Shown piece by piece: positions 1 through 9,156 of a stretch of DNA of 64,000 nucleotides. The notes under the pieces are model-generated. The model was given only the letters and a program-made list of their open reading frames with translations. It made no database searches and had not been told where the DNA came from. How positions within the stretch are numbered: the first letter of the stretch is position 1; each line of letters starts with the position of its first letter. The stretch is taken from positions 62,001-126,000 of the forward strand of contig MTNJ01000036.1 in NCBI GenBank assembly GCA_002011425.1. The letters run 5' to 3'. This DNA comes from Candidatus Acetothermia bacterium JdFR-48. GTDB taxonomy: Bacteria > Bipolaricaulota > Bipolaricaulia > Bipolaricaulales > Bipolaricaulaceae. A program made the position numbers and the translations under genes.

Positions 1-96
1 CGAAGTCGTGACCATCCAAAAGATCGGGAACAGCACTATCACCGTCCAAGTGACCAAGATCAGATAGGTAATGAAGTTCAGTAGTTTGCTCTTCAA
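1..96 (-). CDS. Sugar ABC transporter permease (MalG-like), N-terminal part
   Basis: Only the first 32 codons lie in the window. The reading frame opens at a TTG (94-96) just after the stop of the upstream permease, with a GGAG Shine-Dalgarno 7 bases before it. It encodes a short basic start followed by a hydrophobic segment ending in a W-M-V-T-T-S motif, typical of the first membrane span of MalG/UgpE-type permeases. It is the last visible gene of the minus-strand unit iclR, binding protein, permease, permease. The family call rests on context and this first span. Confidence 0.7.
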   Translation of the reverse strand, partial: MKSKLLNFITYLILVTWTVIVLFPIFWMVTTS

Positions 97-99
97 CTC

Positions 100-999
100 T
101 TACTCCAGAGAAATTCGACGGGCCTTCCGGGTGAGGAAGAAGAAGAGCACAGAGGAAAATAAGACTACGAAGAATAGGCTAAAGGAAATCGTGGCGCCAT
201 AGGCAAGATCGAAAGCCCTTAGACCCACACTATACCCATAAAGCGTCAAGCTTTCCGTTACCAACCCGGGTCCGCCACCGGTCATGATGTAAATAATGTC
301 AATAATTTTGAACGCTTCCACTGAGCGAAGAAAGATCGCGGCAATCGAAGCTGGAGCAAGCAGCGGAAAGATCACGTAAATAAAGACCTTCCATCCCGAA
401 GCTCCGTCTACCTTGGCCGCTTCGATGTAATCCCTAGGAATCCCTTGGAGGCCAGCGAGCAAGATCAGGATCATGAACGGTGTCCACTGCCAGATATCCG
501 TAAGAACGATTGAGTACATCGCAACATTGGGGTCACTTAGCCAGCCCACAGTCCCGAATCCAAGGCGACGGAGAAAATCGTTGAAGGGACCGCGGGTGTC
601 GTTCAGCATCATTCGCCACATGTATCCCACGGCAATGGGGGCGAGCATCATGGGGAGGAGAAAAGTCACCCTGAAGAATGTTCTTCCCTTTATCCGGCGG
701 TTTAGGAGCATAGCGAGAAGCAGTCCTAAGAGATACTCACAAAAAACCGATAAACTTACGATCTTCAATGTCACTACGAGGGCGTTCCAGAAGCGGGCAT
801 CGTAGACAAGCCTACCCCAGTTCTTGATTCCAATTAGGGTTATCTTAAGGGCTCCACCCTCAAAAGAAACCTTCCCAAAGGCCATAGCCAAAGTAAATAG
901 GAAAGGGAAGATCGTCAAAAGGAGCAAAATCAAGATAGTCGGCGTCAAAAAAAGCCGTCCCTGCCACTGCGCCACCCTGCCGCTTCTGCGTTTTTTCAT
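100..999 (-). CDS. Sugar ABC transporter permease (MalF/UgpA-like)
   Basis: 299 aa inner-membrane protein with about six hydrophobic segments, the normal length for binding-protein-dependent transport permeases. The EAA loop that contacts the ATPase is visible around residues 190-210 (Y-I-E-A-A-K-V-D-G-A). It would form the channel with the MalG-like subunit encoded downstream and receive substrate from the binding protein encoded upstream. No ATPase gene is visible in this unit, so it may share an MsiK-type ATPase encoded elsewhere. The substrate cannot be read from sequence. Confidence 0.9.
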   Translation of the reverse strand: MKKRRSGRVAQWQGRLFLTPTILILLLLTIFPFLFTLAMAFGKVSFEGGALKITLIGIKNWGRLVYDARFWNALVVTLKIVSLSVFCEYLLGLLLAMLLNRRIKGRTFFRVTFLLPMMLAPIAVGYMWRMMLNDTRGPFNDFLRRLGFGTVGWLSDPNVAMYSIVLTDIWQWTPFMILILLAGLQGIPRDYIEAAKVDGASGWKVFIYVIFPLLAPASIAAIFLRSVEAFKIIDIIYIMTGGGPGLVTESLTLYGYSVGLRAFDLAYGATISFSLFFVVLFSSVLFFFLTRKARRISLE

Positions 1000-1011
1000 A
1001 GAGTAGCAAAT

Positions 1012-1038
1012 AAGGGCCCCGGGAACCCCGGGGCCCTT
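1012..1038 (-). terminator. GC-rich hairpin between binding-protein and permease genes
   Basis: A perfect 12-bp inverted repeat (AAGGGCCCCGGG and its complement) with a 3-base loop lies 18 bases after the binding-protein stop. On the minus strand it is followed by a weak T-rich run (ATTTG). It probably acts as a partial terminator or 3'-end stabiliser that favours binding-protein mRNA over permease mRNA. Confidence 0.7.
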
Positions 1039-1055
1039 ACCTTACATGCTACGCT

Positions 1056-2537
1056 TTACTCCACCGGAAGGCCAAGCGAGAGCCTGTAAGCCTTGAGCTG
1101 GTTCTCTCGTCCCAGCTCTTCGGTGATCCGCTCCCAGGCCTTGGCAACCGCGTCCAAGGCTTCTTGAGCGCTTTTAGCGCCGGCAGCTGCCAGGGCCAGT
1201 TCAGCGTCGAGAGCCTCGAAATAGCGTGCACCGCCAGGAATCCGGAGGTCCGGCTGGACATTGGGATGGGCAATAGTATCCTGGATCGCCTTGAGGTATG
1301 TCTCGGCAGCTTTGGGACCGAAGCCGAAGCCGATCCATCCGGAGAGTCGCTCGAAGTGGCTGACACGATAGGGATTGAATCCGGTCTCCGGGGTGGTCAC
1401 GGAACGATAGCTGTTCTCGGGGCTAGCCAGGAAGGAGATAAAGTCGTAAGCGGCTTCCAGATAGGGGCTCTTAACATCGATGGCCGCCACCCAGCCTCCG
1501 AAGGCGAGGTAGGGTGCCTGGTTGGGCTCGTCGAATTTGGCCCATTCGCCCTTCTTGTAATCCCAAACCGTGGTGGAGCCAGGGAGGATCGCGTAGCCCA
1601 CCTTGCCCTTGACCATCGATTCTTCGCCGACCTCAGAGAGGACCCCGATGTCTCCCCAGTCGATTGCCATGGCAGCTTCACCGGCAGCGAAGACCGTCCG
1701 GATCTCGCCTGAGTCCATGTTGATCATGCCGGGGACCCCGAACTTCATGATCTCGATGTAGTCCTCGAGAGCCTTAACGTGGCCAGGTGAGTTAATAAGG
1801 GGCTCCATCGTTTCGGGATCGAAGAAAAGGCCACCGGGTTGGCCAGGAATGGACACGTAACCCGCGGCCCTGGAGAAGAAGGTCCAGTAAGCCTGGTCGT
1901 CCTTGCGACGGGCCTCGACCACGCCGTATTCGGGACGTCCATCACCATCCCAGTCCCAACCGTTGAAGAACTCGGCGATGTCCCTCACTTCCTTCCACGT
2001 ACGGGGCGGAACGGGAAGGGGATAACCATACTTCTCCTCAAACTTGGCCTGATACTCAGGGTTCTCCAGCGCGTCCTTACGGTAATAGAAAATGTGGCAA
2101 TCGCCATCTACAGGAACGGCGAATACTTTGCCACCCCAGGTAACGATCCGTTCGCGGTAGACGGGAAGGATATCTTCCCAGGCGATCCTGGGATCCGCCG
2201 CGATAAAGTCATCTAGTGGAGCTAGAAAGCCAGCCCCGGCGAAGTCAGGGAGCCAAGCGGCCGGGAAAATGACAATGTCATATAGATGAGCACCGAGGGC
2301 GAAAGAGGAATACATCTTGGGATAAAGCTCGGCCCAAGGCGCAGTGATGAGCTTCACTTTGCCGCCAGTCATGCGTTCCCAGTCAGGGGCGAACATTTGT
2401 ACCGGCTTTGCAATGAAGGGCGGAGGCTGGGTGAAGACAGTGATCGTTACACCTTCAAATTTTCTCCCCGTCCCGAAAACACCGACTCCCAAAACCGCGA
2501 TACCGACCAATAAAGTTACCACCACAAGTTTTCGCAT
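1056..2537 (-). CDS. Extracellular sugar-binding protein of ABC transporter
   Basis: 493 aa. The start was set at ATG 2535-2537 because an AGGAGGG Shine-Dalgarno precedes it and a classic signal peptide (M-R-K-L followed by a hydrophobic stretch to about residue 24) begins there; an upstream in-frame start would bury the signal. The mature protein has features of solute-binding family 1: a T-V-F-T-Q-type first strand and a D-G-D-x-D-G-x-P-E-Y calcium-like loop near mid-protein. No lipobox cysteine is seen, so it is probably free in the periplasm or held by its N-terminus. It delivers a sugar or oligosaccharide to the permeases encoded at 100-999 and 1-96. Confidence 0.9.
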   Translation of the reverse strand: MRKLVVVTLLVGIAVLGVGVFGTGRKFEGVTITVFTQPPPFIAKPVQMFAPDWERMTGGKVKLITAPWAELYPKMYSSFALGAHLYDIVIFPAAWLPDFAGAGFLAPLDDFIAADPRIAWEDILPVYRERIVTWGGKVFAVPVDGDCHIFYYRKDALENPEYQAKFEEKYGYPLPVPPRTWKEVRDIAEFFNGWDWDGDGRPEYGVVEARRKDDQAYWTFFSRAAGYVSIPGQPGGLFFDPETMEPLINSPGHVKALEDYIEIMKFGVPGMINMDSGEIRTVFAAGEAAMAIDWGDIGVLSEVGEESMVKGKVGYAILPGSTTVWDYKKGEWAKFDEPNQAPYLAFGGWVAAIDVKSPYLEAAYDFISFLASPENSYRSVTTPETGFNPYRVSHFERLSGWIGFGFGPKAAETYLKAIQDTIAHPNVQPDLRIPGGARYFEALDAELALAAAGAKSAQEALDAVAKAWERITEELGRENQLKAYRLSLGLPVE

Positions 2538-2590
2538 AGAGCCTCCCTCCTTTTGGAAAATATTTGTCCAGGTTTTTTTCCTCTCTTTCA

Positions 2591-3373
2591 TCACCTCCCT
2601 CCGTCGAGATGTGTCCTTCTTTTACTGCCTAGAGCGAAAGAAATCTGCCATGCGGTGCGAGTAACTTCCTTTACATACCTATTCTCTTTGTCAAGACTAT
2701 TCCGCATTAAATCGGTTACACTGACCGAGGCCACAGGTTCCCCATAGAAGTCGAAAATTGGAGCCGCTACGCAAAATATGCCCTCCTCATGTTCGCCTTT
2801 GTCGACTGCATATCCCGTCCGTTTCACTTCTTGAAGCTCCTCAAAGAAACGTCCCGGATCCGTCACAGTGCGATCCGTATAAGGTTTGAAGGTCATCTGT
2901 CTCAAAATCAGTTGTAGTCTCTCCGGAGGAATAAAAGCGAGGAGTGCTTTTCCCAAAGCAGTGCAATACGCAGGAGCCTTTTTTCCGATCCGGGAGTAAA
3001 GAGGCAAAGAGCGATGAGTCTCAATTTTATCAATGTATATAATCTCAGGACCGGCAAGTTGTGCGAGATGAACTGTAGCGTGGAGTTTCTCGGCTAATTC
3101 CACAAGGAGAGGATGAGCTGTCTCGCGTACATCAAGCCGTTCCAAGAATAAACTTGCTAGTTCCAAAACTTTAGTTCCTAATACATACTTTCCATTTTTT
3201 CGGTCCACATATCCTTCACGTACCAAGGCGCCGAGATAACGGTACACCGAGGTCCGGTGTAGACGAATTTCTTCACATAGCTCATCTACAGTAACCCCTG
3301 CCCGTTTATTGGCAATTAACCCCAGAATCTCCAGACCTCTCTCAAATATCCGCGAACGGTTGTCAATTCCCAT
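2591..3373 (-). CDS. IclR-family transcriptional regulator
   Basis: 260 aa from ATG 3371-3373: an N-terminal winged helix (R-I-F-E-R-G-L-E-I-L, then the recognition region H-R-T-S-V-Y-R-Y-L) and a C-terminal IclR effector domain (P-A-Y-C-T-A-L-G-K-A-L-L-A, and near the end D-x-G-E-H-E-E-G-I-F-C-V-A-A-P-I). Length and motifs are standard. It is first in the operon with the sugar importer, so it probably controls it in response to a small carboxylate or sugar acid. A strong promoter lies at 3408-3436, giving a leader of about 28 bases. No convincing Shine-Dalgarno precedes the ATG. Confidence 0.93.
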   Translation of the reverse strand: MGIDNRSRIFERGLEILGLIANKRAGVTVDELCEEIRLHRTSVYRYLGALVREGYVDRKNGKYVLGTKVLELASLFLERLDVRETAHPLLVELAEKLHATVHLAQLAGPEIIYIDKIETHRSLPLYSRIGKKAPAYCTALGKALLAFIPPERLQLILRQMTFKPYTDRTVTDPGRFFEELQEVKRTGYAVDKGEHEEGIFCVAAPIFDFYGEPVASVSVTDLMRNSLDKENRYVKEVTRTAWQISFALGSKRRTHLDGGR

Positions 3374-3407
3374 GTTGCGAAAAACGCTACAACAAAGCTC
3401 AATTTTT

Positions 3408-3436
3408 ATTATATCATTTTGGGACTCGAATGCCAA
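3408..3436 (-). promoter_or_regulatory. Sigma-70-type promoter of the iclR/sugar importer operon
   Basis: On the minus strand TTGGCA (3431-3436) and a perfect TATAAT (3408-3413) are separated by exactly 17 bases, upstream of the iclR start at 3373. Confidence 0.75.
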
Positions 3437-3734
3437 GGGAGTGCTCAGTTGAGCGTGTGATTGCAAGGCGCCTCTAGGAAGACCTCATGCTGCGGGAGAC
3501 GGCGAAGAGATATGTCCGAACGGAGCGGGTTTACTGTTTGGGGCCGGAAGAAGGGAGGGACAGGGCTTGATCTGGTGTGCTTCAGAAATGTGTCCATTCC
3601 ATAAGGTATGGTGGCCTTCCCGAAAAATAAGGAGGCAGAAAGCTATCCGTGCTAATGAGACATAATATGAGTACCTCGTCGTTTGTTGGTTTTGTTGAAA
3701 ATTTTGGACTGCGAAGTATTTAATTAATAAGGTT
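3437..3734. other. Intergenic region between iclR and dehydrogenase genes
   Basis: No gene is supported here. It contains an imperfect palindrome at 3594-3611 (CCATTCC, ATAA, GGTATGG; one mismatch per arm) that could be a regulator site. For the dehydrogenase gene there is a possible promoter: TTGAAA at 3695-3700 and TATTTA at 3717-3722 (16-base spacer), whose -10 lies only 12 bases before the ATG. Confidence 0.35.
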
Positions 3735-4733
3735 ATGGAAATGAAAAAGAGCTTCAGAGTAGTGATAACGGATTACAACTACCCTGATCTAGATATAGAG
3801 AAAGAGATACTCTCACAGTGGGGTGCTTCGACAGAAGGGTTTCAATGCATTTCCCCAGATGAAGTAATAGAGGTCGGGAGGGAGGCGGATGCACTTATTG
3901 CTCAGTACGTTTCTATAACGATTCATGTAATAAAATCACTTAATAAGTGTAAAGCAATTGGACGTTATGGAATCGGCGTGGACAATATCGACGTGAATGC
4001 CGCTACAGCAAAAGGTATCGCGGTAATAAATGTGCCTTCTTATTGTGAAGAAGAAGTGTCTGACCACGCCCTGGCTATGTTATTGGCCTGGACGAGAAAG
4101 GTGGTCCACTACACAAATGAAATTCGCCAGGGCCACTGGGATTGGAAAAGTGCCCGACCTATTTATCGACTTCAAGACAAGGTATTGGGTCTTTTGGGGT
4201 TTGGTAAGATCGCCCGTTTGCTGGCCCGAAAAGCACAAGCGGTAGGACTGAAGGTCATCGCCCACGATCCTTATGTGCCTGCTGAAAAAATGCAAGCTTT
4301 AGCCGTCGATTCGGTCACCTTCGAGGAGTTGTTACAACAGAGCGATTTTCTTTCTATCCACGTGCCATTGACCAAGGAAACTTATCACATCATCAACTCC
4401 ACTGCCATTTCCTTGATGAAGCCTACGGCTTGCTTGATTAACACCTCTCGCGGATCGGTGATAGACGAAGGAGCCCTGGTAGAAGCCCTACAAAACGGCC
4501 GCCTAGCGGGAGCTTGTTTAGATGTACTCGAAAAAGAACCACCTGATTTGGATAGTCCACTCCTTAAAATGCCACAGGTTCTAATCTCACCCCATGCTGC
4601 CTGGTACTCAGAAGAATCTCAGCGCGAACTTCGGCGCAAAGTGGCGACTGATATAGGCAAAGCTTTAAACGGTCTTTTACCCGAAGGTCTCGTGAATCGA
4701 GAACTTGCCCCTCGTTTTAAAAAGAGCGGCTAG
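3735..4733 (+). CDS. D-2-hydroxyacid dehydrogenase (phosphoglycerate dehydrogenase-like)
   Basis: 332 aa, NAD(P)-dependent oxidoreductase of the D-isomer 2-hydroxyacid dehydrogenase family. It has the Rossmann motif G-L-L-G-F-G-K-I-A near residues 152-160. The catalytic set is also present: an arginine in N-T-S-R-G-S, a glutamate in D-V-L-E-K-E-P-P, and a histidine in S-P-H-A-A-W-Y-S. There is no C-terminal ACT domain, so it is not a classical serine-pathway SerA; related short forms act on sugar acids or as C-terminal-binding-protein-like reductases. It is divergent from the iclR/sugar importer unit, so it may work on an imported sugar acid. Its stop overlaps that of convergent coaD (shared CTAG). 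The substrate is unknown. Confidence 0.85.
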   Translation: MEMKKSFRVVITDYNYPDLDIEKEILSQWGASTEGFQCISPDEVIEVGREADALIAQYVSITIHVIKSLNKCKAIGRYGIGVDNIDVNAATAKGIAVINVPSYCEEEVSDHALAMLLAWTRKVVHYTNEIRQGHWDWKSARPIYRLQDKVLGLLGFGKIARLLARKAQAVGLKVIAHDPYVPAEKMQALAVDSVTFEELLQQSDFLSIHVPLTKETYHIINSTAISLMKPTACLINTSRGSVIDEGALVEALQNGRLAGACLDVLEKEPPDLDSPLLKMPQVLISPHAAWYSEESQRELRRKVATDIGKALNGLLPEGLVNRELAPRFKKSG

Positions 4734-5221
4734 CCCTTGTATTTCTCCCGGAGGGCACGTTCAACGCACTTGGGGACAAATTTGGAGACGTCGCCCCCGT
4801 AGCGGGCGACCTCTTTCACTATAGAAGAGGAGAGGAACGAATATTGTCCCGCTGTCATAAGGAACACCGTCTCTACCACCGAGTCCAGGTCCCGATTCGT
4901 TAGCGCGAGTTGGAACTCGTAATCGAAGTCGGAGGTCGCCCGTAGACCGCGCACAATGACATCGACCCCCAAAGATTTAGCGCACTCGATGAGGAGCCCC
5001 GAATACGTGACTACCTCAATGTCCTCGATCCCCACTTCACGCAGGGCTTCTTCCACCAAACGCTTGCGCTCCTCTACCGAGAAGAGGGGGGTCTTCCGGG
5101 GATTCTCCACCACCGCTATGATAAGGGGACAGAAGAGCTTTTTTGCCCGCTTGAGGACGTCGATATGTCCATAGGTAATTGGGTCGAAGCTCCCGGGATA
5201 TAGGGCTTTAGGCAACTTCAC
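4730..5221 (-). CDS. coaD: Phosphopantetheine adenylyltransferase
   Basis: 163 aa cytosolic enzyme joining ATP and 4'-phosphopantetheine to make dephospho-CoA. It shows the nucleotidyltransferase signature G-S-F-D-P-I-T-Y-G-H at residues 10-19, the V-R-G-L-R-A-T-S-D-F-D-Y-E substrate segment and the S-S-S-I-V-K-E C-terminal motif. Length is typical. The start is GTG 5219-5221, or TTG two codons later, which is better spaced from the GGAGGTGA upstream. It overlaps the end of the M16 peptidase gene by 14 bases and is last in the rpsO-pnp operon. Confidence 0.96.
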   Translation of the reverse strand: MKLPKALYPGSFDPITYGHIDVLKRAKKLFCPLIIAVVENPRKTPLFSVEERKRLVEEALREVGIEDIEVVTYSGLLIECAKSLGVDVIVRGLRATSDFDYEFQLALTNRDLDSVVETVFLMTAGQYSFLSSSIVKEVARYGGDVSKFVPKCVERALREKYKG

Positions 5222-6503
5222 TCACCTCCACGAACTCCCTGCCGAGGCGCTCGAGCTCCGTAGTCCTCGGACCCACCATGGCGATGGAAGCCCTCTCGGG
5301 CACGAGGTACTCTGCCGCAAGCCGTTGAATTTCCTCTCCCGTCACCGCTTCAAGCTCCTGCAATACTTGGGAGGGCGAGAGGAGGGGAAGTCCCAATGCC
5401 GAGAGCCAGCCGAGTCTCCCCATCCTCCCCCGGGGGGTTTCCAGTCCCAGAAGGAAGAGCCCACGCACCCGACGTTTCGCCCGCGTTAGCTCCTCTTCGC
5501 TTGGGCCGTTATGGATCAGATCCCGTATCTCCTCTGATATGATCGCGAGGATCTCCTCGGTTCTCTTTGGCTCGGTTGCGGCGTAAATACCCAGGTAGCC
5601 CGTGTCGGTGTAATAGCGGACAAAGGAGGTGATGGTGTAAACGAGGCCTCGCTCCTCTCGCACCCGCTGGAAGAGTCGGGAGCTCATCCCCCCGCCGAGG
5701 ACCGTGTGGAGGACCTCCAACGCCATCCGCTCAGGGGCTCCCGCCTGGAGGGTAGGGAACCCGAGAGCGATGTGGACCTGCTGGATCGGCCATGTCTCGA
5801 CGCGGAGTGTTCCGGCGCTCCTCGGGGAACGTCTCATAACGTGGACTTCTTCGACCGTTGTCATGTTGAAGAGCTCCGCGGTCAGTGTGCGAGCCCTTTG
5901 AGGGTCCACCCTGCCGCAGATCACCACCGTTTTGTGCCCCCCGCGGTAGTACCTCTTAAAGAATTTCCAGAGGTCTTCCTTCGAGATGGCCGCCACCGTC
6001 TCCTTTCGTCCGAGGACGGGCCGGCCCAGAGGATGGTCTCTGCTCCACAGCGCCTCCTCCAGGAGACGCATGGCGACATCGTCGGGACTGTCCTCGGCCT
6101 CGCGAATCTCCTCCAGTGCTACCCCGCGCTCCCGCTCGATGTCCCCCAGGGCGAATCGGGGCGATGTGACGAGCTCTGCCAGAATCCTCAGCGCCATTTC
6201 CAGGCCCTCGGCGAGGACCGTGCTGTGATAGACCGTGTACTCTTCGGACGTAGCGGCGTTTATTTGGCCTCCCAGGGAATCGATGACGCGGGCGATATCC
6301 GTTGCCGTATATCTCTCGGTCCCCTTGAACACCATGTGTTCAGTGAAATGGGCGAGGCCTTCCTTTCCCACGGGGTCCTCGCGGCTCCCGACGGAGAGCC
6401 ATACCCCCAATGCCACGGAATTCGCATGTGGGAGTGGTTCAACCACGAACTCCAAGTTCGGGGAGAGTGCCTCCCGCAGGCAGCCGGGGTAAATCTCACG
6501 CAT
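5208..6503 (-). CDS. M16-family zinc peptidase (processing-peptidase type)
   Basis: 431 aa with the inverted zinc motif H-F-T-E-H (H-x-x-E-H) about 53 residues in, followed by M-V-F-K-G-T and the distal acidic stretch with A-T-S-E-E-Y. Two M16 halves are present, the usual length for bacterial PqqL/YmxG-like or mitochondrial-processing-peptidase-like enzymes. It starts 6 bases after the pnp stop, the same gene order (rpsO-pnp-M16) seen in many Firmicutes and Thermotogae. No signal peptide, so probably cytosolic. The natural substrate is unknown. Confidence 0.93.
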   Translation of the reverse strand: MREIYPGCLREALSPNLEFVVEPLPHANSVALGVWLSVGSREDPVGKEGLAHFTEHMVFKGTERYTATDIARVIDSLGGQINAATSEEYTVYHSTVLAEGLEMALRILAELVTSPRFALGDIERERGVALEEIREAEDSPDDVAMRLLEEALWSRDHPLGRPVLGRKETVAAISKEDLWKFFKRYYRGGHKTVVICGRVDPQRARTLTAELFNMTTVEEVHVMRRSPRSAGTLRVETWPIQQVHIALGFPTLQAGAPERMALEVLHTVLGGGMSSRLFQRVREERGLVYTITSFVRYYTDTGYLGIYAATEPKRTEEILAIISEEIRDLIHNGPSEEELTRAKRRVRGLFLLGLETPRGRMGRLGWLSALGLPLLSPSQVLQELEAVTGEEIQRLAAEYLVPERASIAMVGPRTTELERLGREFVEVSEVA

Positions 6504-6509
6504 CGGATC

Positions 6510-8864
6510 TTAAGAGGAGGGTGAGATCCGTAGAGGGGATTTGGGAACCACCCGGCGGAGTTTATAGCGACCCTGTTCGTCGATTTCCACGATCTCAACG
6601 AGGATGGTATCGCCTTTCTTGGCTACCGCCCGGGGATCCTTCGCCCCCTCGCCCAAACGTGTCTTGTGCACCAAGCCCCGCACGCCCGGGGCGATCTCCA
6701 CGAAGATCCCGTAGTCAACCACGTTGGTGACCTTCCCTTGGACGATGTCCCCCACTTTGAACGTGGGCTTCTCCTCCACACGCTTGAGCTGGGGCCGGCC
6801 CACCTCGTCGGAGCCGATCACTTCCACCAAGACCTCATCCCCGGGCTTCACCACATCCTCGACCTTCTGGACGAAACCCTCGGAGAGGTTCGAGATGTGG
6901 ATCAGGCCCTCGACGCCGGGGCGGATCTCCACGAACGCCCCATAGGGAGCGGTGCGTTTCACCTTCACCTTGAGGACCTTCCCCACCTCTAGTTCCTGGG
7001 TTAGTTCTTCAATGGCCTTGCGGGCAGTCTCCACCGCCTCCCGGGAGTTCCCCACGATCCGCACGAGGCCGTCGTCTTCGATCTCGATCTCGGTGTCGGT
7101 GGTCTCCTGGATCTCGCGGATAGTACGGCCGCCGGGGCCGATGACGAGCCCGATCTTCTCCACCGGAATCCGCATGAGCTCGAGGATCGGGGCGTAGGGC
7201 GAGATCTCCTCTCTGGGCTTGGGCAGGGCCTCGAGCATCACCCGGAGGATCTCCATGCGGGCCCGTCGGGCCTGTGCCAGGGCCTCCCGCATGAGGTCAT
7301 CACTTATCCCCCCGATCTTTACGTCCATCTGGAACGCAGTGATGCCTCTCTCGGTCCCCGCCACCTTGAAGTCCATATCGCCGAAGTGGTCCTCGAGGCC
7401 TTGAATATCGGTGAGGATTACGTAGCGATCGCCTTCGGTGATGAGGCCCATGGCCACTCCGGCCACTGGAGCCTTGATGGGAACGCCGGCGTCCATGAGC
7501 GCCAGGGTCCCGGAACATACCGAGGCCATGGAGGATGAACCGTTGGACTCGAGGATCTCGGAGACGAGGCGAATGATGTAGGGGAACTCATCCTCTGGCG
7601 GAATGACCGCCAACAACGCCCCCTCCGCGAGGTGGCCATGGCCGATTTCCCGGCGGGAAGGGGCCCCGAGCCTCCCCGCCTCACCCACACAGAAGGGCGG
7701 GAAGTTGTAGTGGAACATGAATCGCTTGAGGCCCTCTTCGATCATCAAGTCGATGATCTGCGCGTCTCGGCGAGTAGCCCCCAGGGTGCATGTCCCCAAG
7801 GATTGGGTCTCGCCCCGAGTGAAGAGGGCTGAGCCGTGCACACGCGGAAGGAGCCCCACTTTGGCGGTCATGGGACGGATCTCGTCGGGTCTGCGCCCAT
7901 CAATCCGAATTCCCTCTACAAGAACGAGCTTTCGCACGTACTCGCGGTAGAGATCGCCGAAGATCTCCCTCGCGAGTTTCTCGATCGTTCCGTACTCCTC
8001 CTCGGGGTACTCGGCGAGAAGCGATTGGATCGCCTCTGTCTCGAGTTCTTCGGCCATCCGCTCCCGGTCTTTTTTGGAGGGGGCCTCACGGAGCCGCGGA
8101 AGCTCATTCCAGACGAGCTCTCGCATCCTCTCCCTGACACTCTCCTCCACGGGAGAGGGCTCGGGTACGACGTGCTTCTCCACTGGGATCTTGGCGGTAA
8201 AGCCTTCCTGGAGAGTGATGAGCTGCTTTATGATTCCGTGGGCCTTCTGGATAGCCTCGAGGACCTTCTCCTCAGGAACTTCCCGCATGTGGCCCTCTAC
8301 CATGGTGACCGTTTCTTTCGTTCCGGCCACCGTGATGTCCATCTCCCCCTCTTCCAACACCGCCGCCGGGGGGTTCACCACGATCTCGCCGTCCCGCATC
8401 CCCACCTTCACCCCGGCGATGGGGCCCAGGAAGGGGGCGGGGGAGATCATGAGGGCCGCCGAGGCCCCCAGCATCGCTGCTACCTCAGGGGCGCAGTCCT
8501 TCTCGGCCGAGAGCACGGTGGCAATGATCTGGATCTCTTCCTTGTAGCGTTTGGGAAAGAGAGGACGGATAGGCCGGTCGATAAGGCGGGCCGCCAGGAT
8601 CGCCTCATCCGAAGGTTTCCCCTCCCGCTTAAAGAAGCCCCCAGGGATCTTACCCCCCGCATAGAACTTTTCCTCGAAGTCCACCCGCAGGGGGAAGTAA
8701 CCGGGGTCTTCCTCCAGGGGCCTCACCACTGCGGTCACGAGGACCCTGGTGTCGCCCCAGGTCACAAACACGGCCCCATCGGCCTGCCGGGCCATGAGGC
8801 CTGTCTCAAGCGTGAGGGTCCTACCTGCAAGTTCTCCTTCTTCGATTACGTACAAACGTTGCAC
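6510..8864 (-). CDS. pnp: Polyribonucleotide nucleotidyltransferase with two S1 domains
   Basis: 784 aa phosphorolytic 3'-5' exoribonuclease. Two RNase PH-like halves are followed by a KH domain ([12 protein letters not shown] around residue 565-575). Then, unusually, there are two consecutive S1 RNA-binding domains: about 626-697 ([16 protein letters not shown]) and about 703-772 ([16 protein letters not shown]). Most PNPases are about 700 aa with one S1. The active-site region of the second core (D-F-K-V-A-G-T, M-D-V-K) is intact. It directly follows rpsO with a 3-base gap, the classical order. Confidence 0.97.
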   Translation of the reverse strand: MQRLYVIEEGELAGRTLTLETGLMARQADGAVFVTWGDTRVLVTAVVRPLEEDPGYFPLRVDFEEKFYAGGKIPGGFFKREGKPSDEAILAARLIDRPIRPLFPKRYKEEIQIIATVLSAEKDCAPEVAAMLGASAALMISPAPFLGPIAGVKVGMRDGEIVVNPPAAVLEEGEMDITVAGTKETVTMVEGHMREVPEEKVLEAIQKAHGIIKQLITLQEGFTAKIPVEKHVVPEPSPVEESVRERMRELVWNELPRLREAPSKKDRERMAEELETEAIQSLLAEYPEEEYGTIEKLAREIFGDLYREYVRKLVLVEGIRIDGRRPDEIRPMTAKVGLLPRVHGSALFTRGETQSLGTCTLGATRRDAQIIDLMIEEGLKRFMFHYNFPPFCVGEAGRLGAPSRREIGHGHLAEGALLAVIPPEDEFPYIIRLVSEILESNGSSSMASVCSGTLALMDAGVPIKAPVAGVAMGLITEGDRYVILTDIQGLEDHFGDMDFKVAGTERGITAFQMDVKIGGISDDLMREALAQARRARMEILRVMLEALPKPREEISPYAPILELMRIPVEKIGLVIGPGGRTIREIQETTDTEIEIEDDGLVRIVGNSREAVETARKAIEELTQELEVGKVLKVKVKRTAPYGAFVEIRPGVEGLIHISNLSEGFVQKVEDVVKPGDEVLVEVIGSDEVGRPQLKRVEEKPTFKVGDIVQGKVTNVVDYGIFVEIAPGVRGLVHKTRLGEGAKDPRAVAKKGDTILVEIVEIDEQGRYKLRRVVPKSPLRISPSS

Positions 8865-8867
8865 CTC

Positions 8868-9140
8868 TTATACACCTCTTATACCTAAACGTTCAATGAG
8901 CTCTTTGTAGCGTTTGGGGTCGGTCCGCTGTAGATACCGGAGGAGCCTCCGGCGTTGGCCAACCATCTTGTAAAGCCCTACGCGGGAGTGAAAGTCCTTC
9001 CGATGGATCTTCAAATGTTCGGTGAGCTGTTTGATGCGTTCTGTGAGCAGTGCCACCTGCACCTCTACTGAACCCGTGTCGCCGGGGCGTTGTGCGAACT
9101 GATCGATGATCTCCCTCTTTTTCTCCTGGGTAAGGGCCAT
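8868..9140 (-). CDS. rpsO: Small ribosomal subunit protein uS15
   Basis: 90 aa, full-length S15, with the conserved G-D-T-G-S-V-E-V-Q segment and the rRNA-binding [15 protein letters not shown] motif. The start ATG 9138-9140 has a GGAGGT Shine-Dalgarno 4 bases upstream; a TTG four codons earlier would sit on that Shine-Dalgarno and is rejected. It is co-transcribed with pnp. Confidence 0.98.
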   Translation of the reverse strand: MALTQEKKREIIDQFAQRPGDTGSVEVQVALLTERIKQLTEHLKIHRKDFHSRVGLYKMVGQRRRLLRYLQRTDPKRYKELIERLGIRGV

Positions 9141-9156
9141 AAACACCTCCAACAGC

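Noticed and set aside
7836-8888. Long plus-strand open frame (350 codons) opposite pnp
   Set aside because: Antisense shadow of pnp; His/Gly/Leu-rich composition typical of a mirrored GC-rich frame, no family motifs.
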